From: Voacanga thouarsii
Taxonomy: Eukaryota; Streptophyta; Magnoliopsida; Gentianales; Apocynaceae
Direction: 5' to 3'
Length of the DNA stretch: 64,000 nt
Assembly (NCBI GenBank): GCA_026120185.1
Contig: JANUWF010001635.1
Coordinates: forward strand, 1 to 64,000
The translations under genes were made by a program, and so were the position numbers. The notes under the pieces are model-generated. The model was not told the origin of the DNA and did not search any database. It was given only the letters and a program-made list of their open reading frames with translations. This document shows positions 1 to 11,390 of the stretch, one piece after another. Within the stretch, counting starts at the first letter, position 1, and every line of letters begins with the position of its first letter.

Positions 1-1915
1 GACCCGTTGTGTTTAAATAAGTGATCCATGTGAATGGTGGTCTTTCACGATAAGGTATGGATCACGGGTTATTTAACACATAAACATTTGTTCTTAACCT
101 ATTGATGAGGCTGGGAACCTCATCATGTTTAGGTTATTATGTTATGAATTCCAAATGGGGAATGGCTTACCTTTAGCCGATGGGTAGTCCACTCACTTCA
201 TGACATAAGCGTATTTCGAATACGTAGAACAGGACCTGTAGTAGTGGTTTCTCAAAGTACTATATGGTAGAAACCTAGACTACTACCGCTACGAGCGTGG
301 ACTAGTACTCTACGACTTGAGTATGAGTTGGTGGTCTAGCGAAGGCTGGAAGCATATACTTTGATTTGCTTGTAGTTGAGGTTCTATCATAGGGCCAATA
401 TACTTGCATGTTGGGTATGTGTGACTAGTTAGTTAAGACAGGACTTATACAAGATAGTTTACGCACTATATCGCCCCTTGTGGTTGTCAGAATGGTCTAA
501 ATTATCCGGGGCCACTGGGAAACATGACTTGGATGTTTGCTTTAGGGTAGCTCCCTTGGAAAGCGGAAACACTCCGGGAAGTCGTGGATCATTGGACTAG
601 AAGCCTAAGGATGGTAGATGTCATTTAGGGGGTGTTAGTACACTTCTTCCTCTCTAAATGTACGGCGATGTGTAGAGGGGTATTTTAGTCATTTCACCTG
701 TAGGTCGGAGACTTTGCGAATGCGACATTGTCCTTGGGGTCAATATTTCCTTATGGTGATATTAGGAAATATTTAAAATGCAAAATACGGCTATTTATAT
801 AGCGGGGGTATTTTGGTCATTTTAGCGACCAAGGCGATGTGTCTTTTTGGTCCTCGGGATAGCCAGTAAGTCCTAACTATTTTTGGGTTGAGGAATTGGT
901 CTCGGTTGAAGAGGATTTTATTTTATTTTGTTTTATTTTATTTTATTCGGGAAGTCTAATTTATTATTGAGTGGAATAAAATAAATAAATAAATAAATAA
1001 AATAGAAGTTGAGAGAAATTAATTATCTAGTTTATTTGGTTAATTAATTATTCGGGGCCTAGGTCCAGTATGAATAATTAAGAAATTAACACTAGGCTTA
1101 AACTAGGGAAATAATTAATGTTTAATTATTTATTGGGTTATTTATATAGGCCCAAGAAATAAATAATTAAAGATTAATTATTATGGTTCATTTGGGCTCA
1201 TTAATTATTTATTGGGTTACTTATGTAAGCCCGAGAAAATAAATAATTAATATTTATTATTTTGGGCCTTTTTGGGTCCAAGAAAAATAATAAATATTTA
1301 TACGGCCCAATAGCTTGGACCTTAGGGTTTTTCCGAGATATGGTTAAGAGGAGTTTAAGGTTAGGCCAAGCTGTTTCTCAGGATAACATCAGGGTGTTTT
1401 GAAATCCGGGAGATGTTTATCGAGAGATTGAGAGACCTAGTTTAGGCCAAATATAAACAACTCTTTGAAAAGAAAAAAACCCTAATTTTTCTTTCCCAAG
1501 CCACAAGACTCACGTGGTCTCTTTCTCTCCTCTCTCTCACGTTTTCTTCTTCTTGGTTTCTCCTTGGACTTTGCTAACCAATAGCGAGGTAAACCAAGGA
1601 GAATTGAGACCCTTCCTCTTCACCATAGTGTTCACCGACTAGAGGTTAGGGTGAGGAATATCCCGAGAGCTGGAGAGCTAAGCGTTAATGCAAACAAGGC
1701 GGAGTCGAAGGCTAGCGGGTGTTCAGCAGGAAGCTCCTTCAAGTGTGACAAAGCGAGGCGATTCCGGCCGTTCAATCCGTTCTTACGCAACCTAGGAGGG
1801 TTAAGGAGCGCAAATGTATGATCTTCACGCTTCCGCATGGCCTTTATGGCTCGCGTTTTAATTTTTCTCCAATTTTTTTGCACGGTGCATGCTCCCCTGT
1901 TTCTGCGTTCCATCA
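1..1915 (+). repeat. 5' LTR of Copia 1 (truncated by window)
   Basis: Position 1 aligns to 6675 in the 3' LTR and the match continues to about 1910. The last bases are ATCA against TTCA in the 3' LTR, so the end is placed at the terminal CA at 1915. The LTR contains AT-rich low-complexity stretches near 915-1010 and repeated TAATTAATTATT-type blocks at 1010-1260. A pyrimidine-rich stretch lies near 1490-1560. ORFs on either strand inside it have no recognisable product. Confidence 0.92.
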
Positions 1916-1918
1916 AAG

Positions 1919-1930
1919 TGGTATCGAGCC
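1919..1930 (+). other. Primer-binding site of Copia 1
   Basis: TGGTATCGAGCC lies 3 bases after the LTR end and matches the usual plant Copia primer site complementary to initiator tRNA-Met (TGGTATCAGAGC), with a small change in the middle. It fixes the 5' LTR/internal junction. Confidence 0.85.
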
Positions 1931-3253
1931 ATTGGTTTTGATCAATATAGGGAGCATGGTAGTTAATAAAAATGGAGAAGATGATTATACCTATGATCCT
2001 TATTTGTTTTGGTATGGGATAGATGGTTTTGTAAGCTTCACGGTGGAAGCATAGGACCTCTGTAATATTTTTTGGCTTTGGTGTTTTAATCGTGTAAACC
2101 CAATTTTAATGGGTATAGGCGGTTATGTTTATGTTGTGGATTAGTTTTTATGAGTAAAAATGTCCAAAGAAGCCAAAGAAGACGAGAGAAAAATCGAAGG
2201 AAAAATCTTACGTGAAAAAATTCGCGCGGGTGAACAACGAAGAAGAAGAAAGCTGTTCATAAGCCGCCGCGTCAAGCCGAGCCGTTGCTTGTTGGTGAGA
2301 GAAGCCGGTCGTCGATGAGCCGCGGAAGCCGAGCCACTTCCTTTGATTTGAGCCGAATTCAATTGCAAAATTTGCAATTGAATTTCATTAACTTTCGGGT
2401 TCGCGCTGAGTCGGAGGAGATCTAACCGAGGCGAATCGCGGATCGAATCGCGAGTCGGCGACGAGAGGAGAAGCCGGGCGCGGGTCGCGGGCGCGGGCGA
2501 AGTCCACGGGTCGTGGCTAGCGTGCGATACGGTGCGGCGTGGTGCACTGAGGCTGCGGTGGACCGCGAGGCCATTACAGCGCGGATCTGTGCGGCCGGTG
2601 CAGTGGACCTCCAGCCATTTTTGGCAATTTTTTTTTATTTTTTTCCTTTTTCGTTTTGGGTCCCATACCAGGCGAAGTTAATATTTTTGCAATATTTATA
2701 TTCTTGGAATATATTTGCATGAAAAATATTAGTAAGGGATTTTAGGATTAAACAAGATCATTAATTAATTAATTAATGTGTTTAATTCTATTATTTGGGC
2801 ACTTAGGTTTAAAAAATAGAAAAGCATGAAAACGTTTACTGTTTTCGAGCATGCTATTTTTATGTACCTATGTGTGCTTTTCTCAAAGACCAAAGTCTTT
2901 GGGAACCTTTTGTTTTGGCAAGAAAAAATATTTTTCTTTAAAAACTAAATGGTTATTTTAATTGGTACAAAAATTAATCCTTAAATATTTTCTCAAAGGA
3001 TTTAATCCTTGACATAGAAAATATATTGGATTTAGATATTTTTGTAAATTAAAATGGAGAGCCATTTTGTTTTGTTTTGGACTAGAAAAATGATTTTGTC
3101 AAATAAACTTGAGACCAAAGTCTCTAGAAAGTTTTAATTGGAAATTTTTTGAAATCATTAAGTTTTAACTTATATAAAATTAGTCCATGATTGCTAAGGC
3201 CTAATTAGTCCATAACCGCAGTCTAAGGCCATGATTGCTAAGGCCTCTTCTTC
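1931..3253 (+). other. Copia 1 leader and degenerate gag region
   Basis: This 1.3-kb stretch lies where leader and gag are expected. About 2150-2620 is strikingly GC-rich compared with the rest of the window; about 2640-3190 is AT-rich. I see no gag capsid ORF in any + frame; the short ORFs look incidental. Either gag was deleted or it is too degraded to recognise. Only the zinc-knuckle end of gag remains, from 3254 on. Confidence 0.6.
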
Positions 3254-6200
3254 AAGAAGCCCGGGCCTAAGCCCGAGAAAGTTCAAAAGGAAGAAGGGGA
3301 ATGCGACGGCCCGACCAAGAACCGACCCGAGGACAAACCAAAGGGCAAGTGCTTCAAGTGTGGAAAGAAGGGACAACTGGAAAAAGAGTGTCCGAGATCT
3401 TCGGGCCAAGAAAAACCCCACGAGGTAATGTTTACTATCTAGAGTCCATATCAATGGTAGGATCAACTTCCACTTGGATTGTTGATTCGGGAGCCACGAT
3501 CATATACGTAACTCCTTGCGGGGGTTTAGGAAGATAAGAAGACTCAAGAAGAGCGAACATGGGCTTCGAGTGGGTAATGGAGCACAAGTGCGGGCCCTTG
3601 CGGTGGGAGAGGCTGGATCTTATTTTTTATTGTAATAAGATAGTGGTTTTAAAAGACATTTTATATGTACCTGGTTTTCGTCAGAATTTGATTTCGGTTG
3701 CAAAACTTATTAATCAAGGATATTACGTATCTTTCCATTACGGTATTTCTATCGGTAGAGATGGAGAAATTTTATGTCTTGGGCACATGTATGGAAATTT
3801 GTTCTTTTTAAACCCTATTAACAAACAATCAAATAACGCTCGGTCTGAACCTTTAACTAAGAAGAGAAAGACCAATATCAATGATTCATACCTTTGGCAT
3901 ACTGAGGTTGGGTCATATTAACTCAACCGGGATTCGAGAGGCTAATCCATGATGGGCCTTTGGGCTCATTGAGATTGGAAAGTTGGCCTCGGTGTGAATC
4001 TGCACTGATGGGAAAAATGACCAAAAGGTCTTTTACACCAAAGGCGGATAGAGCCAAGGAGGTGTTGAGTCTTGTTCACATTGATGTGTGCGGTCCATTG
4101 TCTACACCGGCTAGGGGAGGTTTTGAGTACTTCATCACGTTCACGGATGATTGTACGAGGTATGGTTACATTTACCGATGAGACGCAAGTCGACTCTTTT
4201 GACAAGTTCAAAGAGTTTAAGGGTGAAGTGGAGCGTCGGACGAGGTAAATTAATCAAAACCTTACGATCGGATCGTGGTGGAGAGTACCTCCTAGGTGAA
4301 TTCAAGGACTACATGGTACATCATGGGATAGTATCCCAGCTCTGCTGCAGGGAACCCCCGGCGGAACGGAGTAGGCGAGAGAAGGAACAGGACGTTGATG
4401 GAAATGGTCCGAAGCATGATGTCTCATGCTACTCTTCCGAGTATCCTTTCGGGGATATGCCCTGGAAACAGCGGCATATATTACGAACTTGGTGCCTTCC
4501 AAGTCGGTACCTAGGACTCCCTATGAGATGTGGGTGGGCGTAAGCCAAGTACGAATCATCTCGGGATTTGGGGGTGTCCGACTTATGTCTTGATCAAGGG
4601 AGACAAGTTGGAACCAAGATCGAGAATTATGCTATTTTGTTGGGTATCCAAAAGGGACAAAAGGAGGCTACTTTTATCATCCTAAGGAGCGAGAAGGTAC
4701 TAGTCGGTACCAATGCTAGATACTTGGAAGATGATCAAAGTACTTCCACTAAAGGTTCAACGAGGTTGGAGCTGCGGGAGAAGTTATCTATGGAATCAAC
4801 TTCTGCGACCCGATTTTGGAACAAGAAGAGGCACGGCCTCAAGAGCACTGTACAAATGGAGCCTCGTCGTAGTGGGAGAGTGTCTAGGGTTCCGGATAGA
4901 TGGTGGAGAAGCCTTTGAGCTGGTTTCCGACCATCAGGAACAAGACCCCGCTAGATACGAGGAGGCTATTGCTGATGCCGATGCAAATCTGTGGCATGAA
5001 GCAATGAAAGCCGAGATTGAGTCTATGTACCTCAATCAGGTTTGGGATCTTGTAGCTTCACCTGAAGGGATAAAACCCATTGGGTGCAAGTGGGTATACA
5101 AGAGGAAGAGAGGAGCGGATGGGAAGGTGGAAACCTTCAAAGCTAGGCTTGTGGCGAAAGGGTATACTCAGAAAGAGGGTATCGACTATGAGGAAACCTT
5201 TTCCCCGGTAGCCATGCTTAAATCCATTCGCATCCTCCTTGCCATCGCTTGTCACTATGACTACGAGATATGGCAAATGGATGTCAAGACGGCATTCTTG
5301 AATGGCCATCTTAGCGAAGACATCTATATGTCCCAACCGGAAGGCTTCATTCTTGAAGGCCGGGGAACACATGGTTTGCAAGCTTAAGAAGTCCATTTAT
5401 GGACTTAAGCAGGCATCAAGAGCATGGAACATTCGTTTTGATGAGACTGTAAAGTCTTATGGTTTTATTCAAAACGAAGATGAACCATGCGTGTACAGGA
5501 AACTTGAAGGCATCAATGTGGTTTTTCTTGTCCTGTATGTGGATGACATTCTACTCATTGGAAATGATGTAGGGACATTGTCATCTACAAAGGTTTGGCT
5601 GTCTAGTCAATTCAGTATGAAGGACTTGGGAGAAGCCGACTACATTCTCGGGATTAGGCTTCTTAGAAATAGGAAGCAGAGAATGTTAGGATTATCCCAA
5701 GCGACATACATTGACAAGATGCTGGCCAAGTACTGCATGGACTCATGCAAGGGAGCTCTAATCCCTTGCGGACATGGGTTGTCATTTTCTTCGAAGGAGT
5801 TGTCCTAAGTCTCAAGAAGAAAAGGACAGAATGAGTAGGATTCCTACGCTTCGGCGTGTGGGAAGTCTCATGTACGCTATCTTGTGTACTAGGCCGGATA
5901 TACGCTTTGCCGTGGGCTTAGTTAGCGAGATATCGGTCAAACCCGGGGGAGGTTCATTGGCAAGTTGTAAAGCATATTCTCAAGTACCTCAAGGGAACGA
6001 GAGATTATATGCTTGGTTTACGGGGCTGATGATTTGGTTCCTACGGGATACACGGACTCGGACTTCCGGGCGGATAAGGATGAGAGAAAATCCACTAGTG
6101 GATATGTCTTCACCTTGTACGGAGGAGCAATTTCATGGAGGAGTATCAAGCAATCTTGTATTGCTGACTCAACCATGGAAGGCGAGTATGTGGCGGCTTC

Positions 6201-6321
6201 GGAAGCGTCCAAGGAAGCGATCGGCTCCGGAAGTTTCTTTCGAGAACTTGGAGTCGTACCACATATGGACAGGCCGGTTGTGATGTATTGCGACAACAAC
6301 TGGAGCGGTGTCGCAATCTAA
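3254..6321 (+). pseudogene. Copia 1 gag end and pol polyprotein (frameshifted)
   Basis: At 3254-3439 a frame without ATG encodes a lysine-rich gag tail with a zinc knuckle (CFKCGKKGQLEKEC); a TAG follows at 3440. After a frame change, protease carries WIVDSGAT near 3476. GAG-pre-integrase follows (LWHTEVG near 3893), then integrase with HIDVCGP near 4077 and a frame break near 4180. RT runs about 4930-5810 with KTAFLNG and YVDDILLIG (near 5537), broken by a frameshift near 5370. RNase H spans about 5990-6310 with YTDSDF, STSGYVF and ADSTMEGEY, also out of frame. Sequence between 4330 and 4900 is the low-conservation integrase C-terminal part. At least four frame breaks make it non-functional without trans help. 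Role: reverse transcription and integration of the element. Confidence 0.9.
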
Positions 6322-6536
6322 GGAGCCTCGGAACCACAAGAAGGGGAAACACATCGAGAGGAAGTACCACCGATCCGGGATTTCATCCGAGAGACGGGAA
6401 GTCGTGGTGGAGCATATTACCTCGAGAAAACAATCTAGCGAGACCCATTCACCAAGCCTTTGGGTGAGAGAGTCTTCAAGAGACACTTAGACGCCATAGG
6501 GGTGGGCACCTATGGACTTACCTAGTCTTAGAGTGC

Positions 6537-6547
6537 AAGTGGGAGAT
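6537..6547 (+). other. Polypurine tract of Copia 1
   Basis: AAGTGGGAGAT lies immediately before the TGTTGG start of the 3' LTR, the usual place for plus-strand priming. It supports 6548 as the LTR boundary. Confidence 0.75.
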
Positions 6548-8594
6548 TGTTGGATTGTATGCCCTCTTAGACTAGGTTTACGATGTAAAATCGAATTATT
6601 TAATAAAAGAATTTATTTTCAGAAATTGTTTGTGAATTTACTTTTTGTTTGTGCACGATTTTCGTTTGGAACAGGACCCATTGTGTTTAAATAAGTGATC
6701 CATGTGAATGGTGGTCTTTCACGGTAAGGTATGGATCACGGGTTATTTAACACATAAACATTTGTTCTTAACCTATTGATGAGGCTGGGAACCTCATCAT
6801 GTTTAGGTTATTATGTTATGAATTCCAAATGGGGAATGGCTTACCTTTAGCCGAGTGGGTAGTCCACTCACTTCATGACATAAGCGTATTTCGAATACGT
6901 AGAACAGGGACTGTAGTAGTGGTTTCTCAAAGTACTATATGGTAGAAACCTAGACTACTACCGCTACGAGCGTGGACTAGTACTCTACGACTTGAGTATG
7001 AGTTGGTGGTCTAGCGAAGGCTGGAAGCATATACTTTGATTTCTTTGTAGTTGAGGTTCTATCATAGGGCCAATATACTTGCATGTTGGGTATGTGTGAC
7101 TAGTTAGTTAAGACAGGACTTATACAAGATAGTTTACGCACTATATCGCCCCTTGTGGTTGTCAGAATGGTCTAAATTATCCGGGGCCCTGGGAAACATG
7201 ACTTGGATGTTTGCTTTAGGGTAGCTCCCTTGGAAAGCGGAAACACTCCGGGAAGTCGTGGATCATTGGACTAGAAGCCTAAGGATGGTAGATGTCATTT
7301 AGGGGGTGTTAGTACACTTCTTCCTCTCTAAATGTACGGCGATGTGTAGAGGGGTATTTTAGTCATTTCACACTGTAGGTCGGAGACTTTGCGAATGCGG
7401 CATTGTCCTTGGGGTCAATATTTCCTTATGGTGATATTAGGAAATATTTAAAATGCAAAATACAGACTATTTATATAGCAGGGGTATTTTGGTCATTTTA
7501 GCGACCAAGGCGATGTGTCTTTTTGGTCCTCGGGATAGCCGTAAGTCCTAACTATTTTTGGGTTGAGGAATTGGTCTCGGTTGAAGAGGATTTTATTTTA
7601 TTTTGTTTTATTTTATTTTATTCGGGAAGTCTAATTTATTATTGAGTTGGAATAAAATAAATAAATAAATAAATAAAATAGAAGTTGAGAGAAATTAATT
7701 ATCTAGTTTATTTGGTTAATTAATTATTCGGGGCCTAGGTCCGAGTATGAATAATTAAGAAATTAATCATGGGCTTAAATTAGGGAAAATAATTAATGTT
7801 TAATTATTTATTGGGTTATTTATATAGGCCCAAGAAATAAATAATTAAAGATTAATTATTATGGTTCATTTGGGCTCATTAATTATTTATTGGGTTACTT
7901 ATGTAAGCCCGAGAAAATAAATAATTAATATTTATTATTTTAGGCCTTTTTGAGTCCAAGAAAAATAATAAATATTTATACGGTCCAATAGCTTGGACCT
8001 TAGGGTTTTTTCCAGATATAGTTAAGAGGAGTTTAAGGTTAGGCCAAACCTGTTTCTCAGGATAACATCGGGGTGTTTTGAAATCCCGGGAGATGTTTAT
8101 CAAAGATTGAGAGACCTAATTTAGGCCAAATATAAACAACTCTTTGAAAAGAAAAAAACCCTAAATTTTTCTTTCCCAAGCCACAAGACTCACGTGGTCT
8201 CTTTCTCTCCTCTCTCTCACGTTTTCTTCTTCTTGGTTTCTCCTTGGACTTTGCTAACCAATAGCAGGTAAACCAAGGAGAATTGAGACCCTTCCTCTTC
8301 ACTATAGTGTTCACCGACTAGAGGTTAGGTTGAGGAATATCTCGAGAGTTGGAGAGCTAAGCGTTAATGCAAACAAGGCGGAGTAGAAGGCTAGCGGGTG
8401 TTCAACCGGAAGCTCCTTCAAGTGGACAAAGCGAGGCGATTCCAGTCGTTTAATCCGCTCTTACTTAACCTAAAAGGGTTAAGGAGCGCAAATGTATGAT
8501 CTTCACGCTTCCGCATGGCCTTTATGGCTCGCGTTTTAATTTTTCTCCAATTTTTTTGGCACGGTGCATGCTCCCCTGTTTCTGCGTTCCTTCA
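6548..8594 (+). repeat. 3' LTR of Copia 1 (complete, 2047 bp)
   Basis: Begins TGTTGGATTG and ends CCTTCA, the TG...CA ends expected for an LTR. It matches 1-1915 from 6675 to its end. The GGTTG directly after it (8595-8599) is the right copy of the target site; the left copy lies outside the window, so it cannot be checked. Confidence 0.93.
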
Positions 8595-9263
8595 GGTTGA
8601 AGGCGTTGGACGAATCCACCTCAAGCTCCACAATAGTGAAGTCAAAATACTTCTTAATGTAAGGTATGTTCGTGATTCTAGTGTTAACATTATTTCATTA
8701 GGTGTGATGGCATAAAAAAGATACAAGTATGTTGGAGTTGGAAAGTCTTGCAAAATATTCAAAGGGAACTGTCTGGTTATGCAAGGAAGAAAGAAGAGCA
8801 AAAATATCTATCATCTTGATGATCATTCCTTGAAGAAGCAACTTGAAAGAAGTAAAACGGAAGAAGCAATAGAGAAGAAGACTGCAAGGATTGACAATAA
8901 AGTTAGGTTTTCAAATTCTGTTGTAATTTGAAAAATCGAGAAAATGGAGGATATATTGAGTTTTTCTCAATCCCACATGAGATAGTTTAAAAAAAGGGTA
9001 AGGAATGATTTCCCTATAAATAGGTTAGTGTTTTTTTAGGGAGAGGGCACCAATTCATTAAGCCTAGTAAATTGGGAGATTTTTGGGCCTTGAGTTATTT
9101 TGTGAGGGTTTGTAATTTGTCTGTTCAAAAATTACATAGTGAAGTGTTTCCCTTCGAGGTCGTAGATGTAAGTCTAATTGAGATACCGAACTACGTTAAA
9201 TTTTCGTGTTTTATTTTATTTATTTATTTTTCTTTCCTCTTTCTATATATTTCTTTCCAACAC
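8595..9263 (+). mobile_element. Older Copia remnant that hosts Copia 1
   Basis: From 8595 the + frame reads a Copia protease end (GRIHLKLHNSEVKILLNVRY ... ISLGVM), then after a stop a GAG-pre-integrase start (KIFKGNCLVMQGRKKSKNIY). At about 8900 it jumps to a purine-rich stretch (AAAATGGAGG, 8941) and an LTR-like tail from about 8954. The tail has the CTCAATCCCACAT, CCCTATAAATAGG and GGGCACCAATTCATT blocks familiar from plant Copia LTRs and ends near CCAACA at 9263. Integrase, RT and RNase H are missing, so most of pol was deleted. The left half of this element should lie left of Copia 1, beyond the window. The CCCTATAAATAG block (about 9011) is probably its old TATA region. Confidence 0.75.
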
Positions 9264-9439
9264 ATTAGATCAAAACAAATATCATCTATCATATCTATGC
9301 TTTTTTTCATGCATATTTTTAAGATAGTAACCTTTTAATACACATATAGAATTCATAAATAATTTGCAAAATATATTCTGCTGCAAAACTGCAATCTAAG
9401 CCTTACAAATTCTGCTTAAGATCCAATGTGAAGTAGTAC

Positions 9440-9756
9440 TAAGGTTTGTTTTGGTTCGTGAAGGGGAGGGGGAGAAGAAAATGGAGGAGAAGTGGCACAT
9501 TTTACTTCCACTAGGGGAAGTAAATGTATTTACTCTAATCCTATTTGGTTGTAGTGAAAATAGAAAGTAAATTTGATTTCTGTCCAAATCGGAATAAAGA
9601 GATTTGCTGATGTGGAAGGAAACCACTCTCTTTCTACATTTACTTCTTACTATCTTTACACTCCAACCAAACGAGATAAATGTTGTATTTATCTCCTAAA
9701 TTACTTCCTCTCCCCTTTTCCTTCCTATTTTCATTCCAACCAAACCAAGCCTAAGT
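9440..9756. mobile_element. hAT-like MITE with GGTTTG-type inverted ends
   Basis: The left end reads CTAAGGTTTGTTTTGGTT and the reverse complement of the right end reads CTTAGGCTTGGTTTGGTT, giving imperfect terminal inverted repeats of about 18 bp. Inside, purine-rich GGGGAGGGGGAG on the left mirrors pyrimidine-rich CTCTCCCCTTTTCC on the right, so the whole sequence can fold back. No coding capacity. The target duplication is unclear. The flanks 9264-9439 and 9757-10140 are AT-rich and I see no gene in them. Confidence 0.6.
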
Positions 9757-10140
9757 TTAGAGTAACATTCATTGTACTAAACACCAAATCTAAGATTCTT
9801 ATTTATCAATCTTTTCTGCTGTCATTTTTCATGTCCTACAACAAAAAGTTTCTTCTTTTTGTTTGCTCCTTCTGTATTCAAATCAAAGTTCTGTTTGTTA
9901 TCTCCATTGTCTTGAGATCTGTATCACAAACACAAATATTTTGTTGACATGGCAACAACATTGTCAACAAAATAGACTGTGGATGCCCTATTTTTTTTTT
10001 CTTTTCTTGTGGATTTGGCATTTTAGTCTCAAGCTCCATATCTTTTTCTTCTAAAACTTCAAGGTGTTTTTCAAAATAAACAGTACAGGAAATTTGTCTT
10101 CAAAATGAGCTTTAGTCTAGAGACCCAAACCAAAAAAATA

Positions 10141-10562
10141 TCATTTCTTGTTACTTTTACTTCCAGCATCACTGGCCCTTGCCGCCTGTGTTACCTTCTT
10201 TGCAGCATTTTCTTGGAGTGCTTTGGCATCTTTGCAAAACCATTAATCACGGTTAGACCCAAAATACCAAATGGTAGAAACTTTTCCGTTAACGTAACAT
10301 ATACCCAATGCATTCTTATCGCATGTAATCAGAGCTAATGAAATTTGTGAGTATAAAAGCAAGCAAATGCAACTAAAAACATGCAAATGTATATAGTCCA
10401 AACAAAACATCTTCTTATGCTAATGATGGAATTTCAAGAAAATAAAATGGCAACCTTTCATGAGGCTGTTCAGGAGTCAAACCATCGTCTTTGGCGTTCC
10501 TCTTGCCACTGTTCCTTTGCCTGAGCTCTTTCCCTATCTTGATACCTTGGGTTTCCGCGTTA
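10141..10562 (-). pseudogene. SERF/4F5-family gene relic, copy 1
   Basis: On the minus strand, exon 1 (10562-10455) encodes a decayed SERF N-terminus: GRERAQAK in one frame, then, after a frameshift, KDDGLTPEQ, the family hallmark. A good donor (AAAG/GTTGCC) ends it. Exon 2 (10230-10141) encodes DAKALQENAAKKVTQAARAS and ends SKSNKK then TGA, as in plant SERF-like proteins. Joining GAAAG to AGATGCC restores the reading E-R-D-A-K, but the base pair before AGATGCC is AA instead of AG, so the acceptor is broken. The start codon position reads CTA. Family role: small, charged proteins that modulate protein aggregation. With start, frame and acceptor all damaged, this is a pseudogene. Confidence 0.65.
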
Positions 10563-10670
10563 GATCTAGTCAAAGAAATTCAATACAAAACAGACATCCA
10601 TCACAAAAAAAATACAAACTTTATCAACATTTCCAATATCAAAATTAAACTACTCATCGAACTATGAATT
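10405..10670. repeat. Local direct duplication, copy 1
   Basis: About 265 bp from AACATCTT through the CTATGAATTC block recur at 11121-11390 in the same order, with many substitutions. The repeat covers SERF exon 1 and its upstream side but not exon 2. Between the copies (10671-11120) is AT-rich DNA without recognisable genes. Confidence 0.8.
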
Positions 10671-11120
10671 CACCCTCTATCAAATGAGACAGCAAAATAT
10701 GCAAGGATATGCAACCATATATAGCTTCGTCATATTCATATTCTATTAAATTATCAAATGTATATAGCTTCCAAAATTCAAATCCAACCAAGCTAGCTAT
10801 TTAAAATCTCTATGTTTATAGGCCAGATTATGCAACCATCCACACACATCATCATATTCATATTGTAGGTAAATTAGATGAGATAGCAAGGCCACTCACA
10901 TAGGTATAAGTACTAAAAATACATATCTCTCACGTACTAAAACAAAAGATCATGATAAACACTTTTAAATTTATCAATAAAATTACCAAAAATCATAATT
11001 TTAGAATAGAGGGAAGGAAAAAAAATCACATATCTCAATTTCATACACAACAGAGCATGACCATATCATAAGGATAATGACTGTAGGAATCAACCCCTAA
11101 TTAAACCTTAAAAAAAAAAA

Positions 11121-11390
11121 AAACATCTTGTGACGCTAATGATGAAATTTCAAGAAAATAAAATGGGAACCTTTCACGATACTGTCCAGAGTCAAGCCAT
11201 CATCTTTAGCCTTCCCCTTGCCGCTGTTTCCTGCCTGAACTCTTTCCCTATTTCAATCCTTCTGGTTTCCATGTTAGATCCAGTCAAAGAAATCCAATAC
11301 AAAATAGACAGCCATCACAAAACGACACAAACTTTATCAATAATCCCAATATCAAAATTAAACGGCACATCAAATTATGAATTCCAAAAA
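11121..11390. repeat. Local direct duplication, copy 2 (second SERF exon 1 relic)
   Basis: Second copy of the 10405-10670 repeat. The minus strand from about 11285 to 11168 again shows a SERF-like exon 1 (GNQKD, a stop, then NRERVQAG), more decayed than copy 1: the DGLTPEQ codons have become GLTLDS. I find no exon 2 in the following 500 bp, so only the first exon was duplicated or the second was lost. Confidence 0.65.

Larger units (their letters stand above)
1..8594 (+). mobile_element. Copia LTR retrotransposon 1 (5' end outside window)
   Basis: Two nearly identical long direct repeats (1-1915 and 6675-8594) flank a pol region with Copia domain order: zinc-knuckle gag end, aspartic protease, GAG-pre-integrase, integrase, reverse transcriptase, RNase H. 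The complete 3' LTR (6548-8594) shows that about 127 bp of the 5' LTR lie before the window. A primer-binding site follows the 5' LTR and a purine-rich tract precedes the 3' LTR. Long LTRs and the RT/RNase H sequence resemble the Angela/Tork side of Copia; this is by eye. The LTRs differ by only a few changes per 100 bp, so insertion is fairly recent, yet pol carries several frameshifts and stops and no gag ORF is visible. Directly right of the element is an older Copia fragment, so the insertion is nested. Confidence 0.93.

Noticed and set aside
1632..1916. 94-codon minus-strand ORF in the 5' LTR
   Set aside because: It lies wholly inside the LTR and overlaps its end, has no family motif, and the 3' LTR copy is broken. 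Treated as chance.
3194..3466. 90-codon minus-strand ORF opposite the gag/protease junction
   Set aside because: It is the antisense shadow of the zinc-knuckle and protease coding region.
9072..10338. Several + strand ORFs of 60-124 codons rich in Phe, Ser and Leu
   Set aside because: They fall in LTR tail, MITE and AT-rich spacer, and are antisense to the SERF relic; composition alone explains them.
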